A stretch of 64,000 bases of DNA from Usnea hakonensis (taxonomy: Eukaryota > Ascomycota > Lecanoromycetes > Lecanorales > Parmeliaceae): the NCBI GenBank assembly GCA_013423325.1, contig BLJB01000081.1:124311-188310 (forward strand). Reading direction: 5' to 3'. The notes beneath the pieces are model-generated. The model was not told the origin of the DNA and did no database searches. It saw nothing but the letters and a program-made list of their open reading frames with translations. Below are positions 11,613-23,291 of this stretch, one piece after another. Position numbers and translations under genes: made by a program. Position 1 is the first letter of the stretch, and the number at the start of each line of letters is the position of its first letter.

Positions 11613-12095
11613 GGTGAGAGACGAAGCCAGTTGGGCGAGGCGGATGGTGGGGCTTCGAGTATCAATTGCTGAGATGGGGAATGAACGGGCGAAGGTTTTT
11701 GTAGATTTTTGTATGGGGTTGGATTCGAAGAGATGGAGAGAGAGGAGGAGAGAGAGGGGGAGAAGGAGAATGTGAGGAGGGAGATGAGGGTACTGTGTGT
11801 TAATAAGTAGCAATCAGTTCAGCGGGGATTAGTTATCTTGTTAACCGAGGCCCATAGTGGTACGACCACAGTAATCCAAGTTTGCTTTACATGGAAGCTG
11901 CTCGATGCACTTATGAAGTTTATAAGGTGAGTAAAGCAACAAAGTGACTCCAGAAGGATTCGAGGATGAGTAAAGCATAAGTACGCTATGATGTTACTAC
12001 TTCTTTACATAAGGTATCCTAGCCACCCTCCTCCGGTGACAGCCGTCAATAGCCTGAATACACTTATATAAGACCGTCCATCCCATAAGTAATCC
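11613..12095. other. Intergenic region
   Basis: Promoter side of the dehydrogenase and 3' side of the small membrane protein gene. A purine-rich GAGAG stretch at 11725-11775 may be a leader element. No conserved frame was seen. Confidence 0.5.
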
Positions 12096-12838
12096 TCACA
12101 CACCAAACGCTTCGCCCAATCCTTCCCCAACCCTAAACGTAATCCATAACGTTACTCCCTCCGTCAACCCTCCGACGCTCGTACTACTAACCCTGGCGTT
12201 GAACATCCCACAAAAGCCTCGATGCGTATACTCCAGCATCGCATTCGCTAGCGCATGGACAAGCTGCCTCGGAACACCGCTAGTACCACCACTCAAGTTG
12301 TACAGCTCCAGCCTTATTATCCCCGAGGTGAACTGTATCGCATCTTCAAGGAAGAGGTCGTCCGGAATGTCGGCGACCCTCATTGCGAGTCGGTACCAGA
12401 AGTCTGCGAGACTGGACGCCGCGGACCAGGACGGGGCAAATGTCTGGAACGGTCATGTTCAGTAAACAGCGTTCCTAGTATGGGAAGGAAAACAAGCAGA
12501 TGAGTTCGCTTCTCTCCATAAGAGAGGTCTTGTCCCATAGTGATCATTCCGGGACTACTTACCCTAAACACATGATATTGAACGCGAAGATCGGAACTCA
12601 GCTCTTGGATGCGGATGCCACCGCGCCTTCCTATGGCATTATGAATTTCTGAAAGAGAAGAGGGTCTGGAAGCAGGCGGTAAGGAGAGCGGTTGGGGTCG
12701 GCTGTTTTCCTCCTGGGAAACAACGCGAACAACCGGATCGATCCTATTGAGAAGGACTACCGTAGCAGAGAGTAGTGGAATGGAAATGCCGAGAACGACA
12801 CCCAGCACTAGAATTGCGCGCAGGAGCCCGCGACGCAT
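12096..12838 (-). CDS. Small single-pass membrane protein, function unknown
   Basis: Exons 12838-12563 and 12443-12096 (intron 12444-12562, phase 0, donor GTAAGT) give 207 residues. A hydrophobic segment at residues 7-30 follows MRRG and would act as a signal anchor. The remainder is soluble, with IRIQELSSDLRVQYHVFR before the intron and an aromatic/acidic region (LADFWYRLAMRVADIPDD) after it. I do not recognise a domain. The reading frame is continuous across the splice and composition is protein-like, which supports a real gene of a fungus-specific family. Confidence 0.65.
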
Positions 12839-13693
12839 TCCTGCGGATCTGTATGGAGAAATGCTGATTCTCCAACTGTATTCCTATGTATCCTCCTAAG
12901 TAAGACATGCCTATGAAGGTCGGGGACCTTGGGTATAGCATGGCTGGGCGCTTCTGTGCTTAACGGCACTGAAGCGAGGGAAATGGCACCAACAAGGGCA
13001 AGAGGGGAAGCGCTCATATGTCACATGGTCTGCATAGACGTGATCCGCTGGGCTAAGATGAATTTGAAGCGAGAGTGGTCGTTGTGGAACTTGTGGAACT
13101 TGTGGGGCTTTTTGTTCTTCGGAACGACCGGGTTCGTCACGCATGAAGAGCGCTTCTTGGGAAACTTGCGAGCTGTTGCCGCAACTCGGCGGGTCTTTTG
13201 ATGGATGGCGGATGCCTTGAGCCTTTCCTAATAATTTAGGGCGGGATAGCTCGATGGAATCACGCGTTCTATGACTAAGCGCAGAGGTAGTATTGGCGGT
13301 ACGTATCAGGTTATGGTTGGTACCTGTCAATTAGTGTGGGAACGATGAGTGACTAGGGTGGGGCAGATGGTGGGTGTGTGGTTAGCAGTGAGTGGTGAGT
13401 GGTGAAGAACTGCGGCAGGATAGTTAGATGGTCTGGGGTAAATATTTATGCATAGGCCCGAGCCGACTATTTATTTATGCGCAATCAACCAGCCTGATTT
13501 TTCTCAGATACTCCGCGGCAATAATACAACATAGACGTCCTAACCAAAGAAACATGGAATCCATTAAGAAAATTCAAAGACGCTGATCGAAATAGTCCCG
13601 TTGGCATCGCTGGCTAACGCCAAAAATCGTACGCCCTTTTACCAAAAGCACCTGCTAGATAGAACAGAGGACACAGAACGCCGCCCACATTCC
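12839..13693. other. Intergenic region
   Basis: It includes a short tandem TTGTGGAAC repeat (about 13083-13105) and a minus-strand frame (12911-13330) that lacks recognisable features and that I do not call. Otherwise nothing is supported. Confidence 0.5.
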
Positions 13694-14875
13694 TTATGAG
13701 AGAGTCTTCTCCAACTCGGCGATTTCCTGAAAGTCACAGGCGAATTTCGCGGCCTCTGCCTTCGTTACCCGAGGCAAAGGTCTACGAGCAATGCCTCCAT
13801 AACCACAATACAGGTCCATCGCGCTCTTCGTACCTACAATGCCTCCAGCAATAGCAGCCCAGTCGCCGCGTGCCACAATCGCTTGCAGCTTTTTTGCCTC
13901 GGCCAGCTTGCCTGCAGCGAAGAGCTCCACAATCTTAACACAGGCTTTCGGCGCAACGTTACCGATGCCACAGATGACTCCAGAACCACCGACAACGAGC
14001 GTCTGCAAGGTGAAATCTGCCGAACCGCCCAGGCACATGAAATTGGAGCCAGCATCCGCTGGTGTGGCTGCATCTGTGGCTGCGGCGATCCGAGCTAGCT
14101 TGCCGGTGTTTCCGCATGTGAGCTTGCAACCAATGATATTGGGATGCTTGGACAACTCGATGATGACGTCGGAAGTGAGGTCGATGCCCGCCACAGCTGC
14201 TGGGTAATTGTATAGGATAATGGGAATGGGAGACGCATCGGCAACATCTGTGAAGAAGTCGACTATGGTTTCTGGCTTGTGGGATGGCTTATAGTAGGAG
14301 GGAGGAAGCACTAGAGCATAGTCGCCTCCGGAGGACAGAGCCTCTCGACAGAGCTCGATCGTCTCACGGGTGGACTGCGAGCCACAGCCAACGATTACTG
14401 GTAAGGAGTCGAAACCTGCATCGTTCAATGCCTTGCGTGTCGTCCGAGTGACCTGTTGCCTTTCTTGGTGAGTCAGATGTACGGCTTCGCCGTTGGATCC
14501 TTGTGTTGCAATGCCAGCGACACCAGCTTTGGCGAGTCTTACGGCATGCTTTGCTATGGTGGTGGTGTCGAGGTCCTCATTTCTCTGGAAGAATGCTACC
14601 GTGGGCACGTATACACCTAGTCTCAATGGCTTTCTCATGATGGGCGCGTCGTCGAGAGAAGAGACAGATGCGCTCCGCAGAGAAGGGTTGTAGGATGAGT
14701 CGGAAGAATCTGATTTGGCTGGAAGTGCAACAAGAGAGGTGGAAGAACGTTGGAGGTCGTCTTGATGGTGACTGCGGGCAGGCGAAGCAGTTTTATGAGG
14801 AGACATATTGGAGGACGGGAAGGCCGAAGGGAAGGGCATGGAAGGAGAAAGAGAAAGCGAAGAAAAGGAGGGCAT
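13694..14875 (-). CDS. Dihydrodipicolinate synthase-like / 4-hydroxy-2-oxoglutarate aldolase family protein
   Basis: A single exon of 393 residues. After a Ser-rich extension of about 80 residues comes a complete class I aldolase TIM barrel of the DapA/HOGA family. The Schiff-base lysine is Lys251 (NIIGCKLTCGN), and Tyr222 (ILYNYP) corresponds to the catalytic tyrosine. GSNGEAVHLT matches the substrate-carboxylate loop (GTTGE in DapA). Fungal members include 2-keto-3-deoxy sugar acid aldolases (galacturonate catabolism) and hydroxyoxoglutarate aldolases. Fungi make lysine through aminoadipate, so a true DapA role is unlikely. The N-terminal extension could be a targeting region or could mean that a downstream ATG is used. 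Confidence 0.88.
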   Translation of the reverse strand: MPSFSSLSLSPSMPFPSAFPSSNMSPHKTASPARSHHQDDLQRSSTSLVALPAKSDSSDSSYNPSLRSASVSSLDDAPIMRKPLRLGVYVPTVAFFQRNEDLDTTTIAKHAVRLAKAGVAGIATQGSNGEAVHLTHQERQQVTRTTRKALNDAGFDSLPVIVGCGSQSTRETIELCREALSSGGDYALVLPPSYYKPSHKPETIVDFFTDVADASPIPIILYNYPAAVAGIDLTSDVIIELSKHPNIIGCKLTCGNTGKLARIAAATDAATPADAGSNFMCLGGSADFTLQTLVVGGSGVICGIGNVAPKACVKIVELFAAGKLAEAKKLQAIVARGDWAAIAGGIVGTKSAMDLYCGYGGIARRPLPRVTKAEAAKFACDFQEIAELEKTLS

Positions 14876-16957
14876 GTATTATTGATTGAGGATTAGATAT
14901 TGGATATTATTGACTATTGCAAAAGGGACGGGGAGAACGGAATGTAGGACAAGTAGAAAGCTAAAGAGGCGTGTTTGCCAGGAGCATTGGGGCGTGGAGT
15001 GGTCGAGTGTCAAGAGATCAAGGCTCGAAAATCCAAATAGTCTCTTGCTTTTTTATGGCTCGATGATGAAAGCTATGAGATCAGCAGAAAGAAGGTCCGA
15101 GCACCAAAGACAGCTCTAAAGTGGGGGTTATAACAATCTTAAACGAGTTAATAATAAAAGTCAGAGCTGAAAAGTGAAACGTCGTGTGAACCGGTCTTTT
15201 GAATAGGTAAAATAATATTGACTGGCGTAAGCTGATGGATTCAACAAATCAAAGCCAGACCAACGGGGAAAATCGGAAAAGGAGACGTGGGAGCCACAGT
15301 GCTGCCAGAACAAGATTCAATGACGCTTAATCTTGTCCTTTCATTCATTGGAAATATTCTTTCGGTTCGGAGCTGAAAAGTCGGGGTGGAGTCTGTGTCT
15401 CTTTTTTTTCAAGGGGTTGTCTGTCCCAGTCGTTCCACGGAAATGCCAGGAACGCTTCGGACCCCACACCCATTCCCATTCCCATCATCCCGGTAGGTAA
15501 TCCCAACCTACTTTAGTCTTTCCACATCTTGATACCATCTTTCCCTCGGGAGATAAATGAGCGTACAAGAGAATTAAGGTTCTTCAAAATTCCGAGGATT
15601 CGGATGCATGCACGGAGAACTAGAACTCAAATATTTTGTCTGTCTGTCAATCGAGCCAGGCGAGCACCTACTAACCACAATAAGACCGAAGTCATACCTA
15701 CGTGTTTTTCAATATTCCTGACTGATGACTTGTGTGTTGTAATCCGTGGGACCACTTTTTTTCCATTTTCCATTTTCCCATTTTCCGATCCTTTCCTCCG
15801 TCTTTTGGTCATTTGGAAATCTGGATTTTGCATTCTGGAATATTGGAATTATTACGTGGGTATATACGACGGAATCATGACGGAAGGTGACTGGGAGAGC
15901 CCAGTGGTTGGATTGGCTTTTCGACTCCGGAATGGCGGGCTCATGATGCGAACATAGGGCGTGGGGGTTTGCGGCGGGCTCTTCCGCACTTGGCGGGGTT
16001 GGTATCTGGTACCTGCTCCGTGCTCCTGGGACCGAGGGACACGGGAGAGGCTAAGAAACTTTAGGGAAGGATTCGCGGACTAAGAAACGGATTAGAGACG
16101 GACTAGCGGAGAAACGCCACCTGTCTTTCTTTTCCTTGGACCATACTTGAGCGCTGATCTCGGACTAAATCTTTTCTCCACCACATGCCCTAAATGCTAA
16201 ATGCCCTAATTCATGAGGCTTACCTTATCAAATTCGACCATCACCCTCCATTCGAGACCTTGTCCGTCACTTGACCTTTAGGACAATTCTACCGAATAGT
16301 GGTCACCCGATAGTATCCTTGCAAATTCGATTTTGTATCGGAAGCTGAGGGATGAGGATTATGGAGTAATTGAGCAAATCAACCTGCCTTATATGGATGT
16401 CGACGAAAGTGAAGCAATCCGATTTGGCACATGAAAGCCGGACCGAGGATGCCTGGAGGGCTCGTATTTGCTGAATTCCGATAGGTGCCTCCAATATATT
16501 TTTGGGGAATTGTCTCGGCCAAGGAAATAGAAAACACGTTGACTTGACCATCCGATTGAGCGAAGACTATAGTAGTCTTTCCTGGAGAGGGGGCAGCAGT
16601 GCCTCCGCCTCCGTCTCCGCCTAGAGTATCTGTTTCGGCACGGCTCGACGAAAAAAGACAGACTAAAGTGGACAGACTATGACATGCATTATGCATATCG
16701 ACGTGCGTCCTCACGTGGCAGCCACCGATCTTCTATACGATGCGATAGATTCTAGCCAGCAAGTACGAGTACCTGATACTTACCCCGCATGCTCCGAATC
16801 GTGGAGGCTCGAGTGCCGCAAGCTTCATTTCCGATCCAGTTGATTCGATGCTTTTCTTGCCCTGCATGACTTAGTCGAGAAATGGCGTTCCACCAAAACC
16901 AACATTTCGGCCCAAATCCTCCTCTTCGTAATCAGAGCCGGCAGTAGCCATCTTCCT
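14876..16957. other. Long intergenic region
   Basis: About 2 kb without a confident gene. It holds the aldolase promoter, pyrimidine tracts (15400-15410, 15750-15800) and several non-conserved frames. Minus-strand fragments at 16790-16951 look mildly coding: an in-frame 26-codon extension after the PFA4 stop, then a stretch ending LEPPRFGACG at a GTAAGT. I could not assemble them into a gene. Confidence 0.45.
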
Positions 16958-18435
16958 TCAACGAGCTCCCGAGTTCTTCTCCCTCGTCCTCATGACTGTA
17001 GACTTGTTTCGTCTACGGATCAAGTCGGCTAACGGTATGTCATCCTGGTCATAGAATTCAGCATCCTCGTCAACGCCGAAGTCATCCAATCTGTCGCCCT
17101 CTGAATCTTGCCAACCCTCTTCACCGCTCCTGAAATGATTGGATTCGATTGGCTGGGAATTCAAAGACTTGTCTTCATAGGCTCGATTCCTATACCGCTC
17201 ATGGAGGGATCGGCGCAGAACTGAAGGAGTAGCTCCTCCGTCATATCGCTTCAGGTCCTCTTGTTGTCTTCTCCGAAATGCGTCAATACCGTTTTGGATC
17301 ATTGGCAAGTCTTCATTATAGACAAAAGGCTTTTCAGAAGGCGGGCGCTTGGTGGACCTCGGCATCCGGTCAGGGTCTGGAGGAGGCCACGACGTAGAGG
17401 CATCTGTCAATAGTATTTCAGCATTTCATATCTGTCACGAGTAGAACGTACCTTCAAATCCATTGGTCTCAAATTCTTGGCCAGACTCGTTTGATGGCGT
17501 TGCCGCGAACGGCCATAGCCAAAGCAAAGGAGTGCTACCCATTCCTTGCCTCATATTTTGCAATATTCCAATATCGTAAGGAAACTCCTGTTTCCTGATT
17601 TTCAACCGTATACCATCTGGGCCATCAAGATATCCCCCTCGGGTGCGAGCTCGACGGACGAGTGTCTCATGTCGCTCAATTTCCCAACCCTCAATTGTCG
17701 TTACATTACTACCCAAGCACCAGATACTACGAGCCAAGAGGATGGCAAGTGCGAGTAAAGTGATCGAGTTTATGACCAAAAACATAAAGAGGAAGACAAG
17801 TTGCGCAGGGGTAGGCCCGAGATACTGAGAAGGTTTAATAAACCGTGACCAAATGAGCATCTTCTCAATCAACGTACGCTCGGAAGATTACGTCCAGCCC
17901 AGACCACAGCTACTCGGAGAAAAAGGAAGTATTCAAGGTAGACCATTGATGCTGTTGCGTAGAATAGGAAGCGGAGAAAATGAGGAAGGGTACGATGAGA
18001 AACACAATTAATGGTCCATGGGCAATGGTGATCCATCTTCGGTATACATCTGCAAAATTCGATCAGAGCTCCGCGCGTATGTACCGGGAATTGGGCCTCT
18101 AGCAACCTTTGACAGACTTTGCAATGATGTGCACGAGGCGGCTTCGACGCTCCGCACTTTCTGCACCATCTTGACACCCTTTTTGATAATGGTGAGTGCT
18201 CAGAAGTTGAGGGATCTTGAGACAAGACAGGCGACACCCATCCAGGATTCGTGAAGCTTGCTTGAGCATAAGTGATCCATATACAAGCCACCAGAACATT
18301 GAAGATGACTGTCTGTCTCTTTGCTAACGCATACGGCTCAATATGTCGAAAAAGAACCTGGGGTCCATAGGCGAGGAATGAGATTAAGGCAACTACAGCG
18401 GGGAGTGCCAAGTGTCCTAGAGAATGTTGAAGCAT
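16958..18435 (-). CDS. PFA4: Palmitoyltransferase, DHHC type (Pfa4-like)
   Basis: Exons 18435-18107, 18049-17878, 17824-17452 and 17403-16958 give 439 residues. N-terminal membrane segments are followed by the cysteine-rich domain with HCKVCQRCIPKMDHHCPW, the last four motif residues DHHC forming the S-acyl acceptor site. Two more hydrophobic segments come next, and the tail carries WEIERHETL and DDIPLADLIRRR, typical of fungal Pfa4. Pfa4 is an ER enzyme that palmitoylates chitin synthase Chs3 and other membrane proteins. The frame extends upstream of 18435 without an ATG; the Met at 18435 aligns with the usual start just before the first membrane segment. Intron 1 has the rare donor GTTGCT; the other donors are GTACGT. 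Confidence 0.93.
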
Positions 18436-18977
18436 GAGAGCAGCGAAAGAAGTAAATGAGAAGGAGTAATAAAGGAAAGGAACGAAATCTATGAAGACAC
18501 GTAAAGTAGGGCTGTATGAAAGGGAGGCTCGCGTCAAGTTGCCGCCAAGCCTCGCTTCGAATGTAAGGTACCTACCTTAGCGCTTTTTGCTGGGATTATG
18601 TAACGGTGTCAACACGGTAGAGCACGGTGTTATTACGGTTATATATAGAAACGGTATTTTTAAAAGACTCTCGTCCCTTTTCTACTAACGTAGATTATGA
18701 AAAACGGTTACTTTATAGCGATACGTAGAGTAATTTATTTTACTAGCGCCAATATAGAAACTTGGACCCTAATATAGGTCCACAAATACCCCTGTAGACT
18801 AACCCCCCTGTAGACTAACTAACCCCCTATATTGCGGTCGCGCAAGTACCTGGAAGTCACCCCCGCGAGAAAATTCGCCAAATCGACTGAATCTGAAGTC
18901 AAATTTAATGCGACGTTGATATAGTCTCCTCGCGACTACTCCCGAGTACTTGGCTTGGTAGGCTTGGTAGTATTATT

Positions 18978-19030
18978 AAGAAACGTATCTAAAAAATTTA
19001 CGGTTCTTAAGAATTACTGTATAACTACCG
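18978..19030. repeat. 53-nt direct repeat, copy 1
   Basis: It matches 19085-19137 at 50 of 53 positions. Each copy contains the palindrome TTCTTAAGAA flanked by ACGG on the left and an ACTGT or ACCGG motif on the right. Confidence 0.95.
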
Positions 19031-19084
19031 AGAATTAAGTAGTACCGTATCTAGACGATAATTTATTATATACGGTAGCTAGAT

Positions 19085-19137
19085 AAGAAACGTATCTAAA
19101 AAATATACGGTTCTTAAGAATTACCGGATAACTACCG
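19085..19137. repeat. 53-nt direct repeat, copy 2
   Basis: Second copy of the repeat at 18978-19030, with three substitutions. The copies are 107 nt apart (start to start), and the spacer also carries TACCGT/ACGGTA inverted motifs. Confidence 0.95.
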
Positions 19138-19516
19138 TTATCTTTTTTTATACCGTTAAACAAACCCATAGCCTTCCGCTAAGGTAAGATACCGTATTTT
19201 GGGGGACATTTTTGAAACATTCACACCATATTCACTTTTCATACTTTTTCTTCTACTTGTCTTCCTTTTGTAGCCTGTGATCTCAGTGTGCGCTGCATTT
19301 TTCTTTTTTTTATGTCTATACTGATTTTGATGTGAATCATGTCCCTTTCTTAGATACATATGAGGACATAAATGTCAACAAGGTTACTTTAATCTGCAAA
19401 ATAAAGACATGAATCCAGGACAGTACATCAAGCATGTTTCATATGGCCGGCTGGTTTCGACCTCTACTTTTTTCGAGGACCAAGTAATTTGATCTTGGTT
19501 TAGAGAATCTTGCAGT

Positions 19517-22500
19517 ATGCCAATTACAGCCCTCCCTCTCAACGCCGTTCAAGCCATCGGCTCCTTACAAGTGCTTTCCGACCCTGCTTCGTTGGTCAAA
19601 GAACTTTTAGACAACGCCATTGATGGTCGAGCTACTAGGATCTCCATTGAATTATCTGCAAATACACTGGACGACCTCCGAGTCAAAGACAATGGTCATG
19701 GCATCGCTCCAGACGACCGCGCCATGATGTGCACAAGGCACTGTACCAGCAAGATAAGAGATCTTCATGATCTCGAACTTGTCGGAGGGCGATCTCTAGG
19801 ATTTAGAGGAGAAGCATTGGCGAGCGCAGCAGAGATGGCTGGGATTCTTACAGTCACTACCCGGATAGAAGGCGAAGAGACCGCTGCGGAGCTCAAATTC
19901 GATCGCGGGGGTCAGATCTCAAGGTAATCTGATGGCAAATGATGATTGAGGATCCATGCTAAGTAAGGCTTAGCCAGAAGCGCGCTTCTCATCCAGTGGG
20001 AACAACCGTTCGTGTTGAAGACTTTCTCCGACGTCTGCCCGTTCGCAGACAAGCTGCCGAGAAGACAGCCGTGAAGATGCTCGCCAAAGTCAGAAAGATG
20101 TTACAGTCGTACGCCTTAACACGGCCGCACCTACGGCTGTCGTTGAAGATTCTGAAAGCTAAAGACAGGAAAGGAGATTGGACGTATCCAAAAGGCGGAG
20201 CACTCAGCGCCTCAAGGGTGGAGGCATGTTTCAATACTGCCACCGATATATTCGGCAAGAAGCTCACGAGCGAGTGTGAGTCGTCAGTCTCAACCTGGTC
20301 GAGCGCTGGAGAGCAGATCGATGAGACCATGATTGAGCATTCGGGCTCTAGTGCCAGCAGTGACGAAGCGTATACTCTTGAGGCTATAATTGCCAAAAAG
20401 GACTGTGGTGTGTATTTTCTCAAATTATACGAGAGATAGAGAGTTATACTGATCTATACACTATTCAGATGGCTCAGTATTGTCCAATGTCGGCCAATTT
20501 CTATCGGTAGACTCAAGACCGGTTTCGTGCGCAAGAGGAACCTTGAAGCAGATCATATCATCATACAAGTCTCATTTGCGTTCTGCAATCGCTAGCGGAG
20601 AAAATGCAAAGATCGTGGACCCGTTCTTGTGTTTGAATATCCGCTGCCCACGAAAAAGCTACGATGCAAATGTCGAGCCGGCAAAGGATGACGTTTTATT
20701 CACCAATCCTGAGTTGGTGCTTGAAATAACTCAAAGATGGCTCTACAGCGTGTATGGCGAGATTAAGCCTACATCATTGAAATCGTCGGCAAAGACCACA
20801 TCGGCGGAAAAACCCCGCGGTATTGAATTGTTATTCGCTCGAGAGAAAGCGCCCGTCGAATCTGCTCGCAAGGATCGTTCATCAATGATAGCATCTACTT
20901 CTCCAGTCTCTGAATCAGCATCTAGTTCGGCCCCTCAAATTCAACTATTCTCAAGTCCTGTGTCAGCTCCTACCAGTCATTCGTCGGCTATAGCGCCTCT
21001 CCGCTCTCGGAATGGCGATGAAGGCTCTGAGACATTGAGCCATTCAGCTACCAGACATCCAGCTACTCACTATTTGCAGGCAGACTCTTCTCCTAACATT
21101 CTGCCGAGCCATGATGTCTCCACAACTCTTTCCATCCAGGGATCCAGCATCAAGGTCTCTGACCACACCAATTCCTCCGAAAACCCTGTCTGGCAACGAT
21201 CCATGTACGCACAGGAGGACAACGAAGAAGATCTTCAACTCGATTTACAAGAAAGTCCCCAATCATCTGTAGACCTCGATCTTGATGGAGATGAACATCC
21301 GCGGGATGTCAACACATCGAATCCGTGGGTTCTCGCAAAGATTAACGCGGCGTCGCGCCCCTCAGCTCGGAACAAGCAATTTCACACACCAGCACGGCAA
21401 AGCGGCGATGCAGGTGACTCTACGGATCCACCTTCGGATGATCTGCCAAGGCAAGATGGGCAGTCAATACTGAGAAGGCGTTCTTCTCGCATCCACCAGG
21501 CTCGCTGTTCACCTGAGGCAGCTTACCCCTCGCCAAGCCCATTTCCATTTCCCCAGAAAGCACGTGGGAAGGGCAAAGCTGGTGATACTAGTGGCGACAC
21601 ATCATTGACACCAGCACCGTCAGATGTGGGGCGTAGCACTCGTGGGGCTCTGGATACATGGGTGCAGAAGTCGCTCGGTCGCAGGGACCAGCCTGATGAT
21701 TGTCATACCGACAGGCAAGACAAGCGAGGCCCGCCAGACTTACCATACTCTGGTGACTTCGTTCCAGCAAGATCCTTGCCCTCAGGTGGGACACCACTCA
21801 GCGAGATCCCAGACTCATCCCAAAGACCTCGGCGGAAGCCAGCGGCTCGGAAATCGCAACAGGGCAACATTGACAAACCATTCGTCTCCCCGGTCAATGA
21901 CCCCAATCGCGTCTGGTTTGACATTGGGAAAAATCCGCCACAACGGCGACCCCAAAGACATGGCCGAAACCGCGAAGACTCATCAGCAGCAGCGACCCCG
22001 AGCCTCGGCAGTGACGAAATAGAGGACGCCGATCCAGTGCTTCCACCCTCCGTACATCCTGCACTACCGTCAACGCACCCCGACCTGGCAATAACGCTCG
22101 ACTACGAAGCCCGCAAGCAAAGAGCCAGCGAGACACACAGAAGGATACTGCAAGAACAAGCCGCCGCCGCATACCTCTCCAAGCCCGACCCTCTCCACCC
22201 CCAGCACACCAATTCCTCCCCGCACAAGAACCGCCAAGCCAAAGCCATCGCCGCCCTGCACACATCAGGCCCCTCTTCCCCCAACACGCTGGTACCGGTC
22301 CCGACAGAAGACCACAATGCCAACCTCGAACCCTCCGATCCCCGCGCCTATCTCCTCCGCATCCACCACCAAGACCAGCAAGCGCCGTCACAACTTCCAC
22401 CAGCAGGAAAATCGCGGCGGCGGAAAACAGCACTCTTACCGTTAGAAACGCTCAACGATGAAACCTACACGGGCGATCTGACTCTCGTAGTCGAAGATGT

Positions 22501-22780
22501 GAACGCAGGTGATGTGGAAGCGGCCATGAAAGCCAGCGGTGTGTGGGATCGGTACGTCCGGGTTGGGGAGGTGGGCGGGGCGTTTGAGGACGTCGATGCG
22601 CAGCGTGTTAGGGCGTGGGAGGGGATGTTGAAGGGGTTGGTTGGGAAGATGTTTGCTGTAGAAGGTCCGGAGGGGGAGAGAGAGGGAGAGCAAGTGCAAG
22701 AGCAAGAGCAACAAGGCGCAGAGATAATAGATGTGGATTTGCTGAAGATATTGCGGACTCATGCGAATGGATACGCTTGA
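19517..22780 (+). CDS. MLH2: MutL-family DNA mismatch repair protein (MLH2/PMS1-human-like)
   Basis: Exons 19517-19923, 19974-20407 and 20469-22780 give 1050 residues. The N-terminal GHKL ATPase has VKELLDNAIDG (catalytic Glu and Mg-binding Asn), DNGHG and GFRGEALASA, then the transducer domain with SHPVGTTVRV and RRLPVRRQ. A long disordered Ser/Pro/Arg linker (about residues 400-900) precedes a short C-terminal domain. I see no DQHAxxExxxxE endonuclease motif, which argues against yeast-Pms1/Mlh1 identity and for the MLH2 (human PMS1) branch, whose partner is Mlh1 and which acts as an accessory repair factor and in meiotic gene conversion control. Assignment within MutL is moderately sure; MutL itself is certain. 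Confidence 0.88.
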
Positions 22781-23291
22781 TTGGCGAGCGGACAACCATT
22801 TCTGCACCTTTTTTAACAATGGGGCATGCTGCTTTTGCTCAGCTTGGCGATCATTATATTTGGCTTAACGTCGATTTCTGGGTCGGATGCGAAATCAAGT
22901 CTGTCATGCATACATGCAGGACTCGCTTTTCGAATCGGGAGCCGGGCTTTGGCACTTAAGATAGAGAGATAGAGAGATACCCATTTGCTTGCCTAATGAA
23001 TGCTACACGACATTCACAAACAATGCTCTGCAACCGCTCGCTCCGATCGAAATGCTAGACAAAAACCATGAAGAAAGAAACCCATCCTATGCTTTTATTG
23101 CATGCCGAAAAACAACACCACGCTAGGACACCGATGATGCTCGCTGCAGGATGTCCAATAGTCGGTCGGTATACAACAGTGATCAGGTACGGTTGCTCAA
23201 GAGCCATCATCATTCAAAAAAAAAAAAGAGGACATCCAATCATGCGTGCTATGCAAGACGTGTGGTGCTCCGAGGCATAGGTCGTTGCGGT
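22781..23291. other. Intergenic region between convergent MLH2 and Polo kinase
   Basis: It holds only 3' flanks. A short GATAGAGA repeat (22966-22980) and an A-run (23217-23227) are present; no gene was seen. Confidence 0.6.

Larger units (their letters stand above)
18436..19516. other. AT-rich intergenic island between PFA4 and MLH2
   Basis: The sequence from about 18560 to 19200 is strongly AT-rich, has no coding frame, and is studded with ACGGT/ACCGT motifs. It contains a 53-nt direct repeat pair described separately. The flanks hold the promoters of PFA4 (left) and MLH2 (right). The composition resembles decayed repeats in fungal genomes. Confidence 0.7.

Noticed and set aside
12911..13330. 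139-codon minus-strand frame upstream of the small membrane protein
   Set aside because: No conserved text or plausible junction to the downstream gene was found.
15529..15957. 142-codon plus-strand frame in the long intergenic region
   Set aside because: Composition is biased by T- and C-rich tracts, there is no domain, and no splice partners were found.
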